Of a stretch of DNA of 64,000 nt, positions 1-8,362 are shown in pieces; the stretch's first letter is position 1, and each line of letters starts with the position of its first letter. The notes under the pieces were generated by a model, which saw only the letters and a list, made by a program, of their open reading frames with translations, did not search any database and was not told the origin of the DNA. The stretch is from the NCBI GenBank assembly GCA_037200045.1, contig JBBCHM010000001.1, forward strand, positions 2,666,001 through 2,730,000. The letters run 5' to 3'. A program made the translations under genes and the position numbers. The stretch is from Rhizomicrobium sp. Its GTDB lineage: Bacteria; Pseudomonadota; Alphaproteobacteria; Micropepsales; Micropepsaceae.

Positions 1-45
1 CCCAGCGGAAAGCTCCCGAAGAATCAGCTGTCGTGGGAATGAGTC

Positions 46-381
46 TCACCCCTTCGGCGGCACCACGCCGGCCGGCGTCATCGCGTCCACCGCGTGCGGC
101 AGGACCTGCGCCAGCTTGGCGGCCAGCTCCTGCGGCGACATCCCGGCCTTCGCGGCCAGGGCGGCGATCGTCTGGTCGCCGAACGCGGTCTGCACGTGCT
201 GGGCGGTGATCGGCGTGTTCGGGCCGTGGCTGACCCAGGAGTTCACCGTCGGGCCCATGCCCTGGGACTCGAACTGGCTCACGATGCCCTGAACGCCGCC
301 ATGCTGGTTCAGAAAGTCGTTCACCACCGGCACCAGCGCCGCGCCGACCATGCCGCCGATCATTCCGTCCAGAAATCCCAT
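46..381 (-). CDS. YidB-like DUF937 family protein
   Basis: This 111-residue protein has the pattern of the DUF937/YidB family: a Gly-rich start (GMIGGMVGAAL), a central Ser-Trp-Val-x-His-Gly segment, and a C-terminal Leu-Pro-x-x-Val-Asp-x-x-Thr-Pro-x-Gly motif. The family's biochemical role is not established. An ATG at 379-381 was chosen because AGGAGAGG lies just upstream on the minus strand. It is separated by about 70 bases from the EamA transporter gene upstream, so it may be the last member of that operon or have its own promoter. Confidence 0.85.
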   Translation of the reverse strand: MGFLDGMIGGMVGAALVPVVNDFLNQHGGVQGIVSQFESQGMGPTVNSWVSHGPNTPITAQHVQTAFGDQTIAALAAKAGMSPQELAAKLAQVLPHAVDAMTPAGVVPPKG

Positions 382-452
382 CGTCCTCTCCTGCGATACG
401 CGATAGCCCGGCAATATAGGCATTTTGCCCGCCATGGCCATGCCGCGCGCGT

Positions 453-1346
453 TCAGGCGTGCGAATAGACCAGCAGCACCGCGCCCGCGACCAGGAGCAC
501 GATCCCCGCCGCCTCGCGCGCCGTGGTCTTTTGCTTGAACAGGATGTGACTCACCATCTGCGCGAACAGCACGTCGATCAGCCCCAGCGTGCGCACGCTG
601 GCCGCCGTCGCCAGCGCGAAGGCGAGGAACCAGAACTCGCTCGCCGCGGCGCCCATGAAGCCGGCGAGCAGCGAGGGCCGCCACAGCCGGACGATCGCGC
701 GCAGCACGCGCGGATCGCGCACCGCGAGATAGAGCGTCAGGATCGCCGCCTGCGTCACCAGCCCCACCGCCAGGGTGAAGGTCGCCGGCATGACATAGCC
801 CGGCAGGTGCAGGGCCAGGATCGCGCCGCGATAGCCGATGGCCGACACCGCGAACATCGCCCCGGCCGACAGGCCGTAGAGCGCCGAATGGATCCCGCCG
901 CCCGCCGCGATGCGGCCGCGCAAGGAGATCAGGACGACGCCCGAGGTCGCGATCACGATCGCCGCGATCATGCCAGGCGTCAGAGGGTCGTGCAGGAAGG
1001 CGAGCCCCAGCGCCGCCACGAACAGGGGCTCGGTCTTCAGATACGCCACCGTCACGACGAAGGACCGCTCGGTCATGGTCAGCAACATCAGCGCCGTGCC
1101 GCCGATCTGGGTCAACGCGCCTGCCAGCACCCAGACCCAAAACAGCGCATTCGTCGCCGGCAGCGCGCCATGGGTGAACAGCGAAGCCGCCGCCAGGAAG
1201 ATCAGCGCGAAGGGAAAGCCGAACAGGAACCGCACATGGGTGGCGCCGACCGAGCCCAGGCTGGCGGTCAGCTCGCGCTGCATGGCGTTGCGCGCCGTCT
1301 GGCCAGCCGCCGCGACGACCGTGAACGCGACCCAAAGGAAATTCAT
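453..1346 (-). CDS. EamA/DMT-family transporter
   Basis: The 297-residue product is almost wholly hydrophobic and shows the ten membrane segments and internal duplication usual for EamA drug/metabolite transporters of about 300 residues. It is expected in the inner membrane as an exporter of small metabolites, but the substrate cannot be read from sequence. Its ATG at 1344-1346 overlaps the stop of moaE (ATGA arrangement), so it is translationally coupled to the molybdopterin genes. Whether it has any molybdenum-related task is unknown; the coupling is the only hint. Confidence 0.85.
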   Translation of the reverse strand: MNFLWVAFTVVAAAGQTARNAMQRELTASLGSVGATHVRFLFGFPFALIFLAAASLFTHGALPATNALFWVWVLAGALTQIGGTALMLLTMTERSFVVTVAYLKTEPLFVAALGLAFLHDPLTPGMIAAIVIATSGVVLISLRGRIAAGGGIHSALYGLSAGAMFAVSAIGYRGAILALHLPGYVMPATFTLAVGLVTQAAILTLYLAVRDPRVLRAIVRLWRPSLLAGFMGAAASEFWFLAFALATAASVRTLGLIDVLFAQMVSHILFKQKTTAREAAGIVLLVAGAVLLVYSHA

Positions 1347-1789
1347 GTCTTGCGCCAGCGTCCCGCCGCCGCGTCGTCGGAAGGCCTGGCGTCCACCCAG
1401 TCGGTCGCCCCGTCGCGCTCTTCCTGCTTCCAGAACGGCGCGCGGGTTTTCAGATAGTCCATCAGGAACTGGCAGGCCTCCAGGGCGCTGCCGCGATGCG
1501 CCGCCGCGACCGCGACCAGCACGATGCGCTCGCCGACGGCTAAGCGCCCGACGCGGTGGATGATGGTGATGCCGCTCAGCGTCCAGCGCCCCTGCGCCTC
1601 CTGCGCGATGCGCGCGATCTCGCGCTCGGTCATGCCGGGATAATGTTCGAGCGTCAGCGCGGTCAGCCCGTCGCCGCCGCGCACCAGGCCGATGAAGCTC
1701 GCCACCGCGCCGATCCCGTCGCCGCTCAGCGCCTCGATCTCGTCGTTGAGGTCGAAATCTTCGGCCTGGATATGGATATTGACGATCAT
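1343..1789 (-). CDS. moaE: Molybdopterin synthase catalytic subunit MoaE
   Basis: MoaE, 148 residues, normal for the family. With MoaD it converts cyclic pyranopterin monophosphate to molybdopterin in the cytoplasm by inserting two dithiolene sulfurs. Visible family features are the Ala-Ser-Phe-Ile-Gly-x-Val-Arg segment near residue 30, the Leu-Glu-His-Tyr-Pro motif, the His-Arg-Val-Gly core, and the C-terminal Ala-Pro-Phe-Trp-Lys-Gln-Glu segment with the catalytic-region lysine. The ATG overlaps the stop of moaD by four bases, consistent with equal production of the two subunits. Confidence 0.95.
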   Translation of the reverse strand: MIVNIHIQAEDFDLNDEIEALSGDGIGAVASFIGLVRGGDGLTALTLEHYPGMTEREIARIAQEAQGRWTLSGITIIHRVGRLAVGERIVLVAVAAAHRGSALEACQFLMDYLKTRAPFWKQEERDGATDWVDARPSDDAAAGRWRKT

Positions 1790-2037
1790 CCGCCCGTCAC
1801 CGGCGGAAAGAACGCCACTTCGTCGCCTGCCGCCAGGATGGCGTCCATTCCGGCATGGTTCTGGTTCACCGCCGCGCGCAGCCGGCGCAGATCGCCGAAC
1901 GCCTCGCCATAGCCGCCGCCGCGCGCCTTCAGCATCGCGGCGAGGTCGCCCACGGTGCGCAGGGCCGGGGTGTGCTCGATGGTTTCCTCGGCTCGCCCGA
2001 TCTTTTGGCGCACCCAGGCGAAGTAGAGCACGTTCAT
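1786..2037 (-). CDS. moaD: Molybdopterin synthase sulfur-carrier subunit MoaD
   Basis: MoaD is an 83-residue ubiquitin-like sulfur carrier that ends in the required Gly-Gly, here after Phe-Phe-Pro-Pro-Val-Thr. The terminal glycine is thiocarboxylated and donates sulfur to MoaE. Length and beta-grasp pattern are typical. Its ATG overlaps the stop of the preceding membrane-protein gene and its stop overlaps moaE, so all three are translationally coupled. The uvrC-pgsA-moaD-moaE neighbourhood is common in alphaproteobacteria; here other lipid-related genes are inserted between pgsA and moaD. Confidence 0.95.
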   Translation of the reverse strand: MNVLYFAWVRQKIGRAEETIEHTPALRTVGDLAAMLKARGGGYGEAFGDLRRLRAAVNQNHAGMDAILAAGDEVAFFPPVTGG

Positions 2038-2597
2038 GACGGCTTGCGGCTGTCCGCGATATGCGCGAAGGCCACCACGACATGGTCGACGAGATAAAGC
2101 GCCGCGCTCGCCACCGCGAGCCAGAACAGCGTCATCGTCACCGGCAGGCCGCGGATCGGCTGGGCGCTGCCGCCGGCCACCGCCTCGATGATGATCGCCG
2201 CCTGCGCCACCAGATAGACCGCGATGCGCAGCCGCGCGGAGAGCCTGACCCCGATCGGCCGCCCCGCCTGCTGCGCGAAGACCCGCAGATAGGGCGGGAT
2301 GAACTCGCAGATATAGATGACGATGAAGCCCCAAACCGGCAGCCAGTGATTGCCCAGGAACACGACGAACAGCGTCAGGCAGAAGATCGCGATGGAGGCG
2401 CGGCCAAGCGCGGCGAAGGCGCGGGGCCAGGCCTCGCCCTGGCGTTGAAACCCGAGCAGCGCCATGGCGCTGACGCAGGCGGTCAGCACCAGCGCGATGG
2501 CGAGCGCCACCCGGTTGTCGGTCAGCAGCAACAGCCCCGCCGCCGGCGCCAGAAGGGCCGGAACCGTCGGATAATAGCGGGCCAGGGTCGGATGCAA
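2034..2597 (-). CDS. Degenerate CDP-alcohol phosphatidyltransferase-like membrane protein
   Basis: The 187-residue protein has five or six hydrophobic segments. By eye its second half aligns with the PgsA-like product encoded two genes upstream: Leu-Pro-Val-Trp then Phe-x-x-Tyr-Leu-Arg-Val-Phe-Ala here, versus Met-Pro-Met-Trp then Val-x-x-His-Leu-Arg-Glu-Phe-Ala there. The catalytic Asp-rich motif is absent; residues 50-70 hold Gln, Arg and Trp instead. Transferase activity is therefore unlikely and a partner or regulatory role is possible (inference). The only reasonable start in the frame is a TTG at 2595-2597, with an in-frame stop just upstream and no clear ribosome-binding site. It sits between a GDPD-like gene and moaD. 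Confidence 0.6.
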   Translation of the reverse strand: MHPTLARYYPTVPALLAPAAGLLLLTDNRVALAIALVLTACVSAMALLGFQRQGEAWPRAFAALGRASIAIFCLTLFVVFLGNHWLPVWGFIVIYICEFIPPYLRVFAQQAGRPIGVRLSARLRIAVYLVAQAAIIIEAVAGGSAQPIRGLPVTMTLFWLAVASAALYLVDHVVVAFAHIADSRKPS

Positions 2598-2627
2598 GAT
2601 ACAGAACCGTCGGGCGTCGCACCGACA

Positions 2628-3407
2628 CTACCCCGGCGGGACGCGATTCTCCACGACGTTTCCTGCTGGATCGAAGGTCTCGGCCTCGTGGCGCATCAAT
2701 TCCGCGAAGTCGCCGTGGATATATCCCGCCTTCGCCCGCCACAGGCGCGACAGGCGGTATTGTTCCAGGTCGTGGAGGCGCGAAAGGATCAGCGTCTTGC
2801 CGGCGCGATGCACGTCGGCGCTGGCGCGCGCGATGCGGCCCGCGCTCCCCCACCAGCGAACCGCGATACCGTCGATCTGGGGCATCTGCGTCAGTGGGAC
2901 GAATTGTGGAACCATCCGGTCCGGCGCCAGCACCATCGCCTTGCCACCGCTCACATACTCGGTATGGAGCGTGACCGTCAGGTCGGGCCGCATCGCCTTC
3001 ACAAGGCTCGCCAGCTTGAGCGAGAACCCGTCGATCCAGTAGCGCCCCGCGAAATCGCGGTCGAGCAGGCCGATCAGCCGCTCGATCGCGCCGCGGCCGC
3101 GCCCGATCTTCAGCTCGATGGCGAGGAACACGTCGGCGGGCACCAGCGCCGCCAAATCCTCGACCCGGATCAGCGCCGGCCCGGCGGCATCGATGGCCCG
3201 CGCGTCCAGGCTGTCGAAGATGCGGCGGGGATGGCGGAAATAGAGGTCGCTGCGCCCCTCCGCGAAATGCCAGCACACATCGCCCTCGAAGATATGCGTC
3301 ACCTCGGGGAAGGCGGCGATGGCGCGGAGGGCTACGGCCAGCGCGGCCCGGTCGTTCAGGGCGCGATGATGGATATAGCCATAGGTCCCGAACCGGGTGA
3401 ACGGCAT
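2628..3407 (-). CDS. Glycerophosphodiester phosphodiesterase-like TIM-barrel protein
   Basis: A 259-residue soluble protein with the layout of a small GDPD. His14-Arg15 stand near the N-terminus, Glu41 and Asp43 form the acidic metal pair, and His59 follows in a Phe-Arg-His-Pro segment. A later Ile-Glu-Leu-Lys-Ile-Gly strand and an Asp-Gly-Ile-Ala-Val-Arg strand fit barrel positions. GDPDs release glycerol-3-phosphate from glycerophosphodiesters. The classical Glu-Asn-Thr following the first His-Arg is changed to Leu-Asn-Asp, so the substrate may differ. It lies four bases downstream of pgsA, which supports a phospholipid-related role. Confidence 0.6.
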   Translation of the reverse strand: MPFTRFGTYGYIHHRALNDRAALAVALRAIAAFPEVTHIFEGDVCWHFAEGRSDLYFRHPRRIFDSLDARAIDAAGPALIRVEDLAALVPADVFLAIELKIGRGRGAIERLIGLLDRDFAGRYWIDGFSLKLASLVKAMRPDLTVTLHTEYVSGGKAMVLAPDRMVPQFVPLTQMPQIDGIAVRWWGSAGRIARASADVHRAGKTLILSRLHDLEQYRLSRLWRAKAGYIHGDFAELMRHEAETFDPAGNVVENRVPPG

Positions 3408-3411
3408 CGCC

Positions 3412-3981
3412 TCAGCGGCCCGCCGGCTGCGGCCCGAGCACGCTCAGCGTGTAATCGACGAAGGAATAGGCGGTGACGAGAACCGCGATGGTCAGCATCA
3501 CCGAGCGGAGCAGGGCGAAGCCCTCGGGATGGGCGGTGCCGAACAGGGCGAAGAAGCCGACGATGCTGAGCTGCGCCGCCGCCTGCGCCACCGCCTTCCA
3601 CTTGCCGCTGTCGCGCGCGCCCAGGGTCTGCTGCTTGGCCTCGGCGAATTCGCGCAAATGCGACACCGCGACGTCGCGGATCAGGATCACCGCCAGCATC
3701 CACATCGGCATCCAGCCGATGGCGAGGAAGGCGATGAAGATCGAGCCGCGATAGAGCCCGTCCGCCATTGGATCGAGGATCTTGCCGACCTTGGTCACCT
3801 GTCGCGCGAAGCGGGCGACATAGCCGTCCAGCGCGTCGGAGATTTCCGCCAGGATCATCAGCCCCAGCACGACCCAGATCGAGCCCGCCATGGGATAGAC
3901 CAGCAGGAACAGGCACAGCGGCCCGGCGATGAAGCGGTAGCCGGTGATCGCGTTGGGCAATGTCCACAATTCCCGCGCCAT
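3412..3981 (-). CDS. pgsA: CDP-alcohol phosphatidyltransferase (PgsA-like)
   Basis: A 189-residue inner-membrane protein with a complete CDP-alcohol phosphatidyltransferase signature: Asp49, Asp52-Gly53, Ala56-Arg57, Gly66, Asp70 and Asp74, in the exact D-x2-DG-x2-AR-x8-G-x3-D-x3-D spacing. The family joins CDP-diacylglycerol to an alcohol; glycerol-3-phosphate (phosphatidylglycerol-phosphate synthesis) is the likeliest acceptor given the length and the uvrC/moaDE neighbourhood. It is the first gene of a tightly spaced minus-strand operon. The acceptor is not proven by the motif, so another CDP-alcohol transferase is possible. Confidence 0.8.
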   Translation of the reverse strand: MARELWTLPNAITGYRFIAGPLCLFLLVYPMAGSIWVVLGLMILAEISDALDGYVARFARQVTKVGKILDPMADGLYRGSIFIAFLAIGWMPMWMLAVILIRDVAVSHLREFAEAKQQTLGARDSGKWKAVAQAAAQLSIVGFFALFGTAHPEGFALLRSVMLTIAVLVTAYSFVDYTLSVLGPQPAGR

Positions 3982-4064
3982 GCGCCGGCAACCTTCTCGC
4001 TTCGCGCGGAGCTTAGACGAATTCCCTTCGCGGTGATAGAAACCACGGCAAGAGGATTTCCCGC

Positions 4065-4874
4065 TTGCCCGACGCCATGCTCCCGCTCACCCGCCTGTCC
4101 GCGCGCCGGGCGGCCCGGTTTCGTTTCATCCTGAGCGACATCGACGACACGCTGACCGAGGACGGTCGCCTCGCGGCCGCGACCTACCGCCAGTTGGAAA
4201 GGCTGCGCGATAGCGGGCGCAAGGTGATCCTGGTCACCGGCCGCCCGGCCGGCTGGTGCGATCTGATCGCGCGGTTCTGGCCGGTGGACGCCGTGGTGGG
4301 CGAGAACGGCGCGTTCTATTTCCTCTACGACCGCAACAAGCGGAAGATGATCCGCCGCTTCCACCGCAGCGAGGCAGAACGCGCGGTCGACACCGCGCGG
4401 CTGAAGAAGATGTTCGCGAAACTGCGCAAGGAATTTCCCGGCATCGCGCTTGCCGCCGACCAGGCCTTCCGCATCAGCGACATCGCCGTCGATGTCTGCG
4501 AGGACCGGGACGCGTTGCCGCCCGAGACCGTCGCGCGCCTCATGGCGCGGCTGGAAGCGATGGGCGCGACGGTGAAGCTCAGTTCGATCCACATCAACGC
4601 CTGGATCGGCGATTTCGACAAATTGGGAATGATCCAGCAATTGCTGCGCGGCGTGTATCGGCTGAGCGATGCGCAGATGCAGAACACTTGCGTCTATCTC
4701 GGCGATTCCCCAAACGACGAACCGATGTTCGCGCATTTCGGCAATTCCGTCGGCGTCGCGAACATCCGCGCCTTCACGTCACGGATGAAGGCTCTGCCGC
4801 GCTACGTCACGAAGAAGCCCGGCGGAAGTGGCTTCGCGGAGTTCGCGAGGCTGGCGTTGCGATCCACCACATAA
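4065..4874 (+). CDS. HAD-superfamily (IIB-type) phosphatase
   Basis: The 269-residue product has HAD motif I as Asp25-Ile-Asp27-Asp-Thr-Leu, motif II as Val-Thr-Gly-Arg-Pro, and motif IV as Gly-Asp-Ser-Pro-Asn-Asp near residues 213-218. The cap between motifs II and III suits the IIB group of sugar-phosphate phosphatases (Cof, trehalose-, sucrose- or mannosyl-3-phosphoglycerate phosphatase-like). The substrate cannot be named. The TTG at 4065 is preferred because AGAGGA at 4051-4056 is correctly spaced for it; an ATG at 4077 is the alternative. It is divergent from pgsA across 83 bases. Confidence 0.75.
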   Translation: MPDAMLPLTRLSARRAARFRFILSDIDDTLTEDGRLAAATYRQLERLRDSGRKVILVTGRPAGWCDLIARFWPVDAVVGENGAFYFLYDRNKRKMIRRFHRSEAERAVDTARLKKMFAKLRKEFPGIALAADQAFRISDIAVDVCEDRDALPPETVARLMARLEAMGATVKLSSIHINAWIGDFDKLGMIQQLLRGVYRLSDAQMQNTCVYLGDSPNDEPMFAHFGNSVGVANIRAFTSRMKALPRYVTKKPGGSGFAEFARLALRSTT

Positions 4875-4880
4875 CAGGTG

Positions 4881-4997
4881 TCATGGCCCGCGAATGCGGG
4901 CCACCCAGTTGAGATCGGCCCAGCTTGGATTTTTTCGCGCCGGTTCTGCGAGAACATAAGAGGTGTCACCTAGGTGGCCCGCATTCGCGGGCCATGA
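4881..4997. repeat. 24-bp perfect inverted repeat (REP-like)
   Basis: Positions 4881-4904 and 4974-4997 are perfect reverse complements, and each arm contains its own smaller palindrome (GCCCGC-GAAT-GCGGGC). Each arm is preceded by a related AGGTGTCA sequence. The element lies between the converging ends of the HAD gene and uvrC. This is the usual setting for repetitive extragenic palindromes, which can act as terminators or RNA stabilisers; that function is inference. There is no gene in 4875-5022. Confidence 0.8.
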
Positions 4998-5022
4998 CAG
5001 CGTGGGTGTGTGTGATCCCCGC

Positions 5023-6900
5023 TCACCCGCTCGGATGGAAGAAGTCGTAGATCTTCTTCGCCATGTTCCCGCTCACGCCCTCGACCGCCTCGATATCGCT
5101 GATCCCCGCCGCCGCCACCGCGCGGGCCGAGCCGAAATGCTGCAGCAACGCGCGCTTCCTCGCCGCGCCGATGCCGGCGATCTCGTCCAGCGGGCTGGCG
5201 CCGATCGCCTTGCTGCGCTTCTTGCGATGGCTGCCGATGGCGAAGCGGTGCGCCTCGTCGCGCAGCCTTTGCAGGTAATAGAGCACCGGATCCTTGGGAT
5301 CGAGGCGGAACGGCGCCTTGCCCGGCAGGTAGAAATGCTCGCGCCCCGCATCGCGATCCGGCCCCTTGGAGATGCCGACCAGCGCCACGTCCTCCACGCC
5401 GAGGTCGGCGAACACCTGGCAGGCGATGGCGAGCTGCCCCGGCCCGCCGTCGATCAGCGCGATGTCCGGCCATTTGGTCTTGGGATCGTCGCCTTCTTTC
5501 ACCAGTCGCGCAAAACGCCGCGTCAGCACCTCGCGCATCATCGCGTAGTCGTCGCCGGGCGTCAGCTCGGTCGATTTGATGTTGAACTTGCGGTACTCGC
5601 CCTTCTCGAAACCTTCCGGCCCCGCCACGATCATGCCGCCGAGCGCGTTGGTCCCCATGATGTGCGAATTGTCGTAGACCTCGATCCGCCGGGGCGGCTG
5701 TTCCAGGCCGAACACGCTCGCCACGCCTTCCAGCAATTCGCGCTGCGCCGAATTCTCCGCCATGCGCCGGCCGAGTTGCTCGCGCGCATTGGTCAGCGCC
5801 ATCTCGACGATCTCGCGCTTCTCGCCGCGCCGCGGCACCGAAACCTCGACCTTGCGATCGGCACGCAGGCTCAGCGCCTCGGCGAGCAGATCGTCATTGG
5901 GGATCGCGTGGCTGAGCAGGACCAGCACGGGCGCCGTCCGCTCGTCATAGAACTGGCCGATGAAGGCCTCCAGCACCTCGGCTTCGCTCTCCTCGATTCC
6001 CGAGCGCGGGAAATAGGGCTTGTTGCCCCAGTTCTGTCCGGCGCGGAAGAAGAACACCTGCACGCAGGTCTCGCCGCCCTGGGAATAGAGCGCGAACACG
6101 TCGGCGTCCGAGAAGGTCGAGGGATTGATCCCCTGGTTGAGCTGGATATGGCTCATCGCCCGGATGCGGTCGCGCAGCCGCGCCGCCGCCTCGAAGTCCA
6201 GCACCTCGGCCGCCTTGTTCATGTCCTTGGCGAGCTGGTCCTGCACCACGCGGCTTTTGCCGTTGAGGAACAGCTCGGCCTCGTGCACCAGCTCGGCATA
6301 GCCCGGCTGGTCGACCCGCCCGACGCAAGGCGCCGAACAGCGCTTGATCTGGAACAGAAGGCAGGGCCGGGTGCGCGACTCGAACACCGAATCGGAACAC
6401 GACCGCAAAAGGAAGGCGCGCTGCAGCGTGTTGAGCGTGCGGTTCACCGCGCCGGCGCTGGCGAACGGCCCGAAATAGACGCCCTTGGTCGATTTGGCGC
6501 CGCGATGCTTGAGAAGCTGCGGAAAGGCGTGATCCTCGCGCAAGAGGATGTTCGGGAAGGATTTGTCGTCGCGATAGGAGACGTTGTAGCGCGGCTTGAG
6601 CTGCTTGATCAGGTTGGATTCGAGCAGCAGCGCCTCGATCTCGTTCTTGGTCGTGACGAACAGCATCTCGGCGGTGTCGGCGATCATCCGCGTCAGCCGC
6701 TCCGAATGCGGCCGGCCGCCGGCATAGGCCGCGACGCGCTTCTTCAGGCTCTTGGCCTTGCCGACATAGAGCACGTCGCCCTTGGCATCGAGCATGCGGT
6801 AGACGCCCGGCGCGTCGGGCAGCGTCTTCAGATAGGACGCGATGCGCTCGGCGCCGCGCAAGGGCGCGATCGGATCGGACGCGGAATCGGCGGAGCTCAT
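5023..6900 (-). CDS. uvrC: Excinuclease ABC subunit C
   Basis: UvrC, 625 residues, normal length. It makes both incisions in nucleotide excision repair after UvrA/UvrB mark damage. Domains in order: GIY-YIG nuclease about residues 24-100 (Pro-Gly-Val-Tyr, then [10 protein letters not shown]), a UVR motif near residues 205-240 (Leu-Asp-Phe-Glu-Ala-Ala-Ala-x-Leu-Arg-Asp), the RNase-H-like nuclease domain with Tyr-Asp-Asn-Ser-His and Asp-Gly-Gly-x-Gly-Gln, and a C-terminal helix-hairpin-helix (Ile-Ala-Gly-Ile-Gly). The ATG at 6898-6900 gives a standard N-terminus. Nothing is missing. Confidence 0.97.
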   Translation of the reverse strand: MSSADSASDPIAPLRGAERIASYLKTLPDAPGVYRMLDAKGDVLYVGKAKSLKKRVAAYAGGRPHSERLTRMIADTAEMLFVTTKNEIEALLLESNLIKQLKPRYNVSYRDDKSFPNILLREDHAFPQLLKHRGAKSTKGVYFGPFASAGAVNRTLNTLQRAFLLRSCSDSVFESRTRPCLLFQIKRCSAPCVGRVDQPGYAELVHEAELFLNGKSRVVQDQLAKDMNKAAEVLDFEAAARLRDRIRAMSHIQLNQGINPSTFSDADVFALYSQGGETCVQVFFFRAGQNWGNKPYFPRSGIEESEAEVLEAFIGQFYDERTAPVLVLLSHAIPNDDLLAEALSLRADRKVEVSVPRRGEKREIVEMALTNAREQLGRRMAENSAQRELLEGVASVFGLEQPPRRIEVYDNSHIMGTNALGGMIVAGPEGFEKGEYRKFNIKSTELTPGDDYAMMREVLTRRFARLVKEGDDPKTKWPDIALIDGGPGQLAIACQVFADLGVEDVALVGISKGPDRDAGREHFYLPGKAPFRLDPKDPVLYYLQRLRDEAHRFAIGSHRKKRSKAIGASPLDEIAGIGAARKRALLQHFGSARAVAAAGISDIEAVEGVSGNMAKKIYDFFHPSG

Positions 6901-6946
6901 CGCCCCTATCTAGTCTTCCGGGGCGGCCGTTCCAACCGCCGGAGCG

Positions 6947-7825
6947 TCACTCCGTGGTCTTGAGACCCAGATAGGTACCGGACGAAATCCCCAGAAGCGC
7001 CAGTTCATAGACGCTGAGCTGCGGCATCGCCACGCCGGAGCGCACGACGAACACCATGAAGATCACGCCGAGCGCCGCCGCCCAGGCCACCGCCTGGAAC
7101 CGGTGCAGGCTGATGCCGTCCTGATCGCTCAGGATGTCGTTGAGGAAGCCGTCCGATTTGAGCCTTTCGGCGGCCGCGAGCAGGTTTGTCTGGAGTGCGG
7201 CAAGCGCGGCCGGCGTCGCGCCCGCCGGCGGGTTCTCATAGGCGGCCGCCGCGGCGGTGAACTGGTTGAGCGGATCGTCGGCGTCGGTCGGATCGGCCTT
7301 GGCCTGCGAGACCACCGCCGCGCCCACCGCGGTTCCCGCGCCGATCCCAAGCAGGATGAGCGCCTCCTGGGTCAGGCCGCCCTCGAAACCCACCCCGAAG
7401 AAATCCTCCGTGCGCCACACGATGTAGACGAAGGACGATGCGATGATCCAGAACCACCAGATCATCTGCGACTGCGAAAAGCTGAAACAGCGCTGATAGT
7501 CGACGAGCAGCGCGGTGATCGCATTGACGCCCGCGGGCCTGCCCGCCGCCAGATTCGCCCGGATCGTGTTGCGCTGGCGCCGGGTCGGAAACAGATGCGG
7601 CTCGCTGGAGCGCAGGATTTCCGAACTCGTCGCGACCCAGACGATGAAGATCGTCACGACCGCGACGCTCAAGGTGCCGCCCAAATAGCAAAGCTTGCTG
7701 GTGCAGGGCACCGGCGGCGGCGGCGTGGTTTGCTGCGGCGGCGTGCCCGGCTTGGGCGCATCGGCGGCCGCCACGGGCGCCGTCGCAAGACTTAAGGCGA
7801 GGAAGAGTGCGAAGAAAAAGCGCAT
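6947..7825 (-). CDS. Conserved membrane protein of unknown function
   Basis: The 292-residue product is not assigned to a family. It begins with a signal-peptide-like Met-Arg-Phe-Phe-Phe-Ala-Leu-Phe stretch ending Ala-Ala-Ala-Asp, followed by a Pro/Thr-rich linker and Cys-x4-Cys. It has about four membrane segments, including an aromatic one (Ile-Trp-Trp-Phe-Trp) and a last one ending Gly-Ile-Ser-Ser-Gly-Thr-Tyr-Leu-Gly-Leu-Lys. A soluble loop of about 70 residues follows the third segment. The ATG at 7823-7825 was preferred over upstream starts because it begins the signal-like region. It may share a minus-strand transcript with folB upstream. Confidence 0.65.
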   Translation of the reverse strand: MRFFFALFLALSLATAPVAAADAPKPGTPPQQTTPPPPVPCTSKLCYLGGTLSVAVVTIFIVWVATSSEILRSSEPHLFPTRRQRNTIRANLAAGRPAGVNAITALLVDYQRCFSFSQSQMIWWFWIIASSFVYIVWRTEDFFGVGFEGGLTQEALILLGIGAGTAVGAAVVSQAKADPTDADDPLNQFTAAAAAYENPPAGATPAALAALQTNLLAAAERLKSDGFLNDILSDQDGISLHRFQAVAWAAALGVIFMVFVVRSGVAMPQLSVYELALLGISSGTYLGLKTTE

Positions 7826-7909
7826 GCGGCCCCCCAGGATCTGAGCACGCAACGCGAGGGCGCAAGAGCCGCTCCAGCCTCCCAAGGCTGGCGCCAACGC
7901 CCTCGCAAG

Positions 7910-8317
7910 TCAACCGATCGGCCGGTGACGCTCGATCTCCACGCCGCCGGATTCGGCGCCGGGAAGGGCGTGCAGCTTCTCCACGCGGATGCGCGCGGTC
8001 GTCACGCGGGCGTCCTCGAAACAGGCGGTCGCGATCCGCTCGGCCAGCGTCTCGGCCAGGTTGATGTGGCCCGCCGCCAGGATCGCGCGGATCTTGCCGG
8101 TGATCGCGTCGTAATCGACCACCACTTCGAGCCGGTCTTCCAGGATGGCGGCGTCCTCGACCGCGAGGTCGACATTGATCCGCACCGGCTGGAGCTTGCC
8201 CTGCTCATGGCCGTGCACGCCGATATGCGCCAGCACTTCCAGATTGCGGATGAAGACGTGCCGGACCGCCAGCGCCGCGCTGGCGATCGGAAGACGGCTG
8301 ACGTTTGCGTTGCTCAT
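7910..8317 (-). CDS. folB: Dihydroneopterin aldolase-family protein, copy 1
   Basis: A 135-residue FolB-type protein. The family converts dihydroneopterin to 6-hydroxymethyl-dihydropterin and glycolaldehyde in folate synthesis; some members also epimerise. Visible are His-Ile-Gly-Val-His-Gly-His-Glu near residue 35, the Asp-Tyr-Asp-Ala-Ile segment, Leu-Ala-Glu-x-Ile-Ala, and the conserved lysine in Val-Glu-Lys-Leu-His-Ala-Leu-Pro. It is divergent from a second folB-like gene across only 45 bases. The ATG at 8315-8317 gives a typical N-terminus with a short extension. Confidence 0.85.
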   Translation of the reverse strand: MSNANVSRLPIASAALAVRHVFIRNLEVLAHIGVHGHEQGKLQPVRINVDLAVEDAAILEDRLEVVVDYDAITGKIRAILAAGHINLAETLAERIATACFEDARVTTARIRVEKLHALPGAESGGVEIERHRPIG

Positions 8318-8362
8318 GGCGGCGAGTTGTACGCCTTTGGCGGCGAATGCTAAAGCGGGACC

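Noticed and set aside
4963-6963. A long plus-strand frame across uvrC
   Set aside because: uvrC on the minus strand is unambiguous; the other frame has biased, non-family composition.
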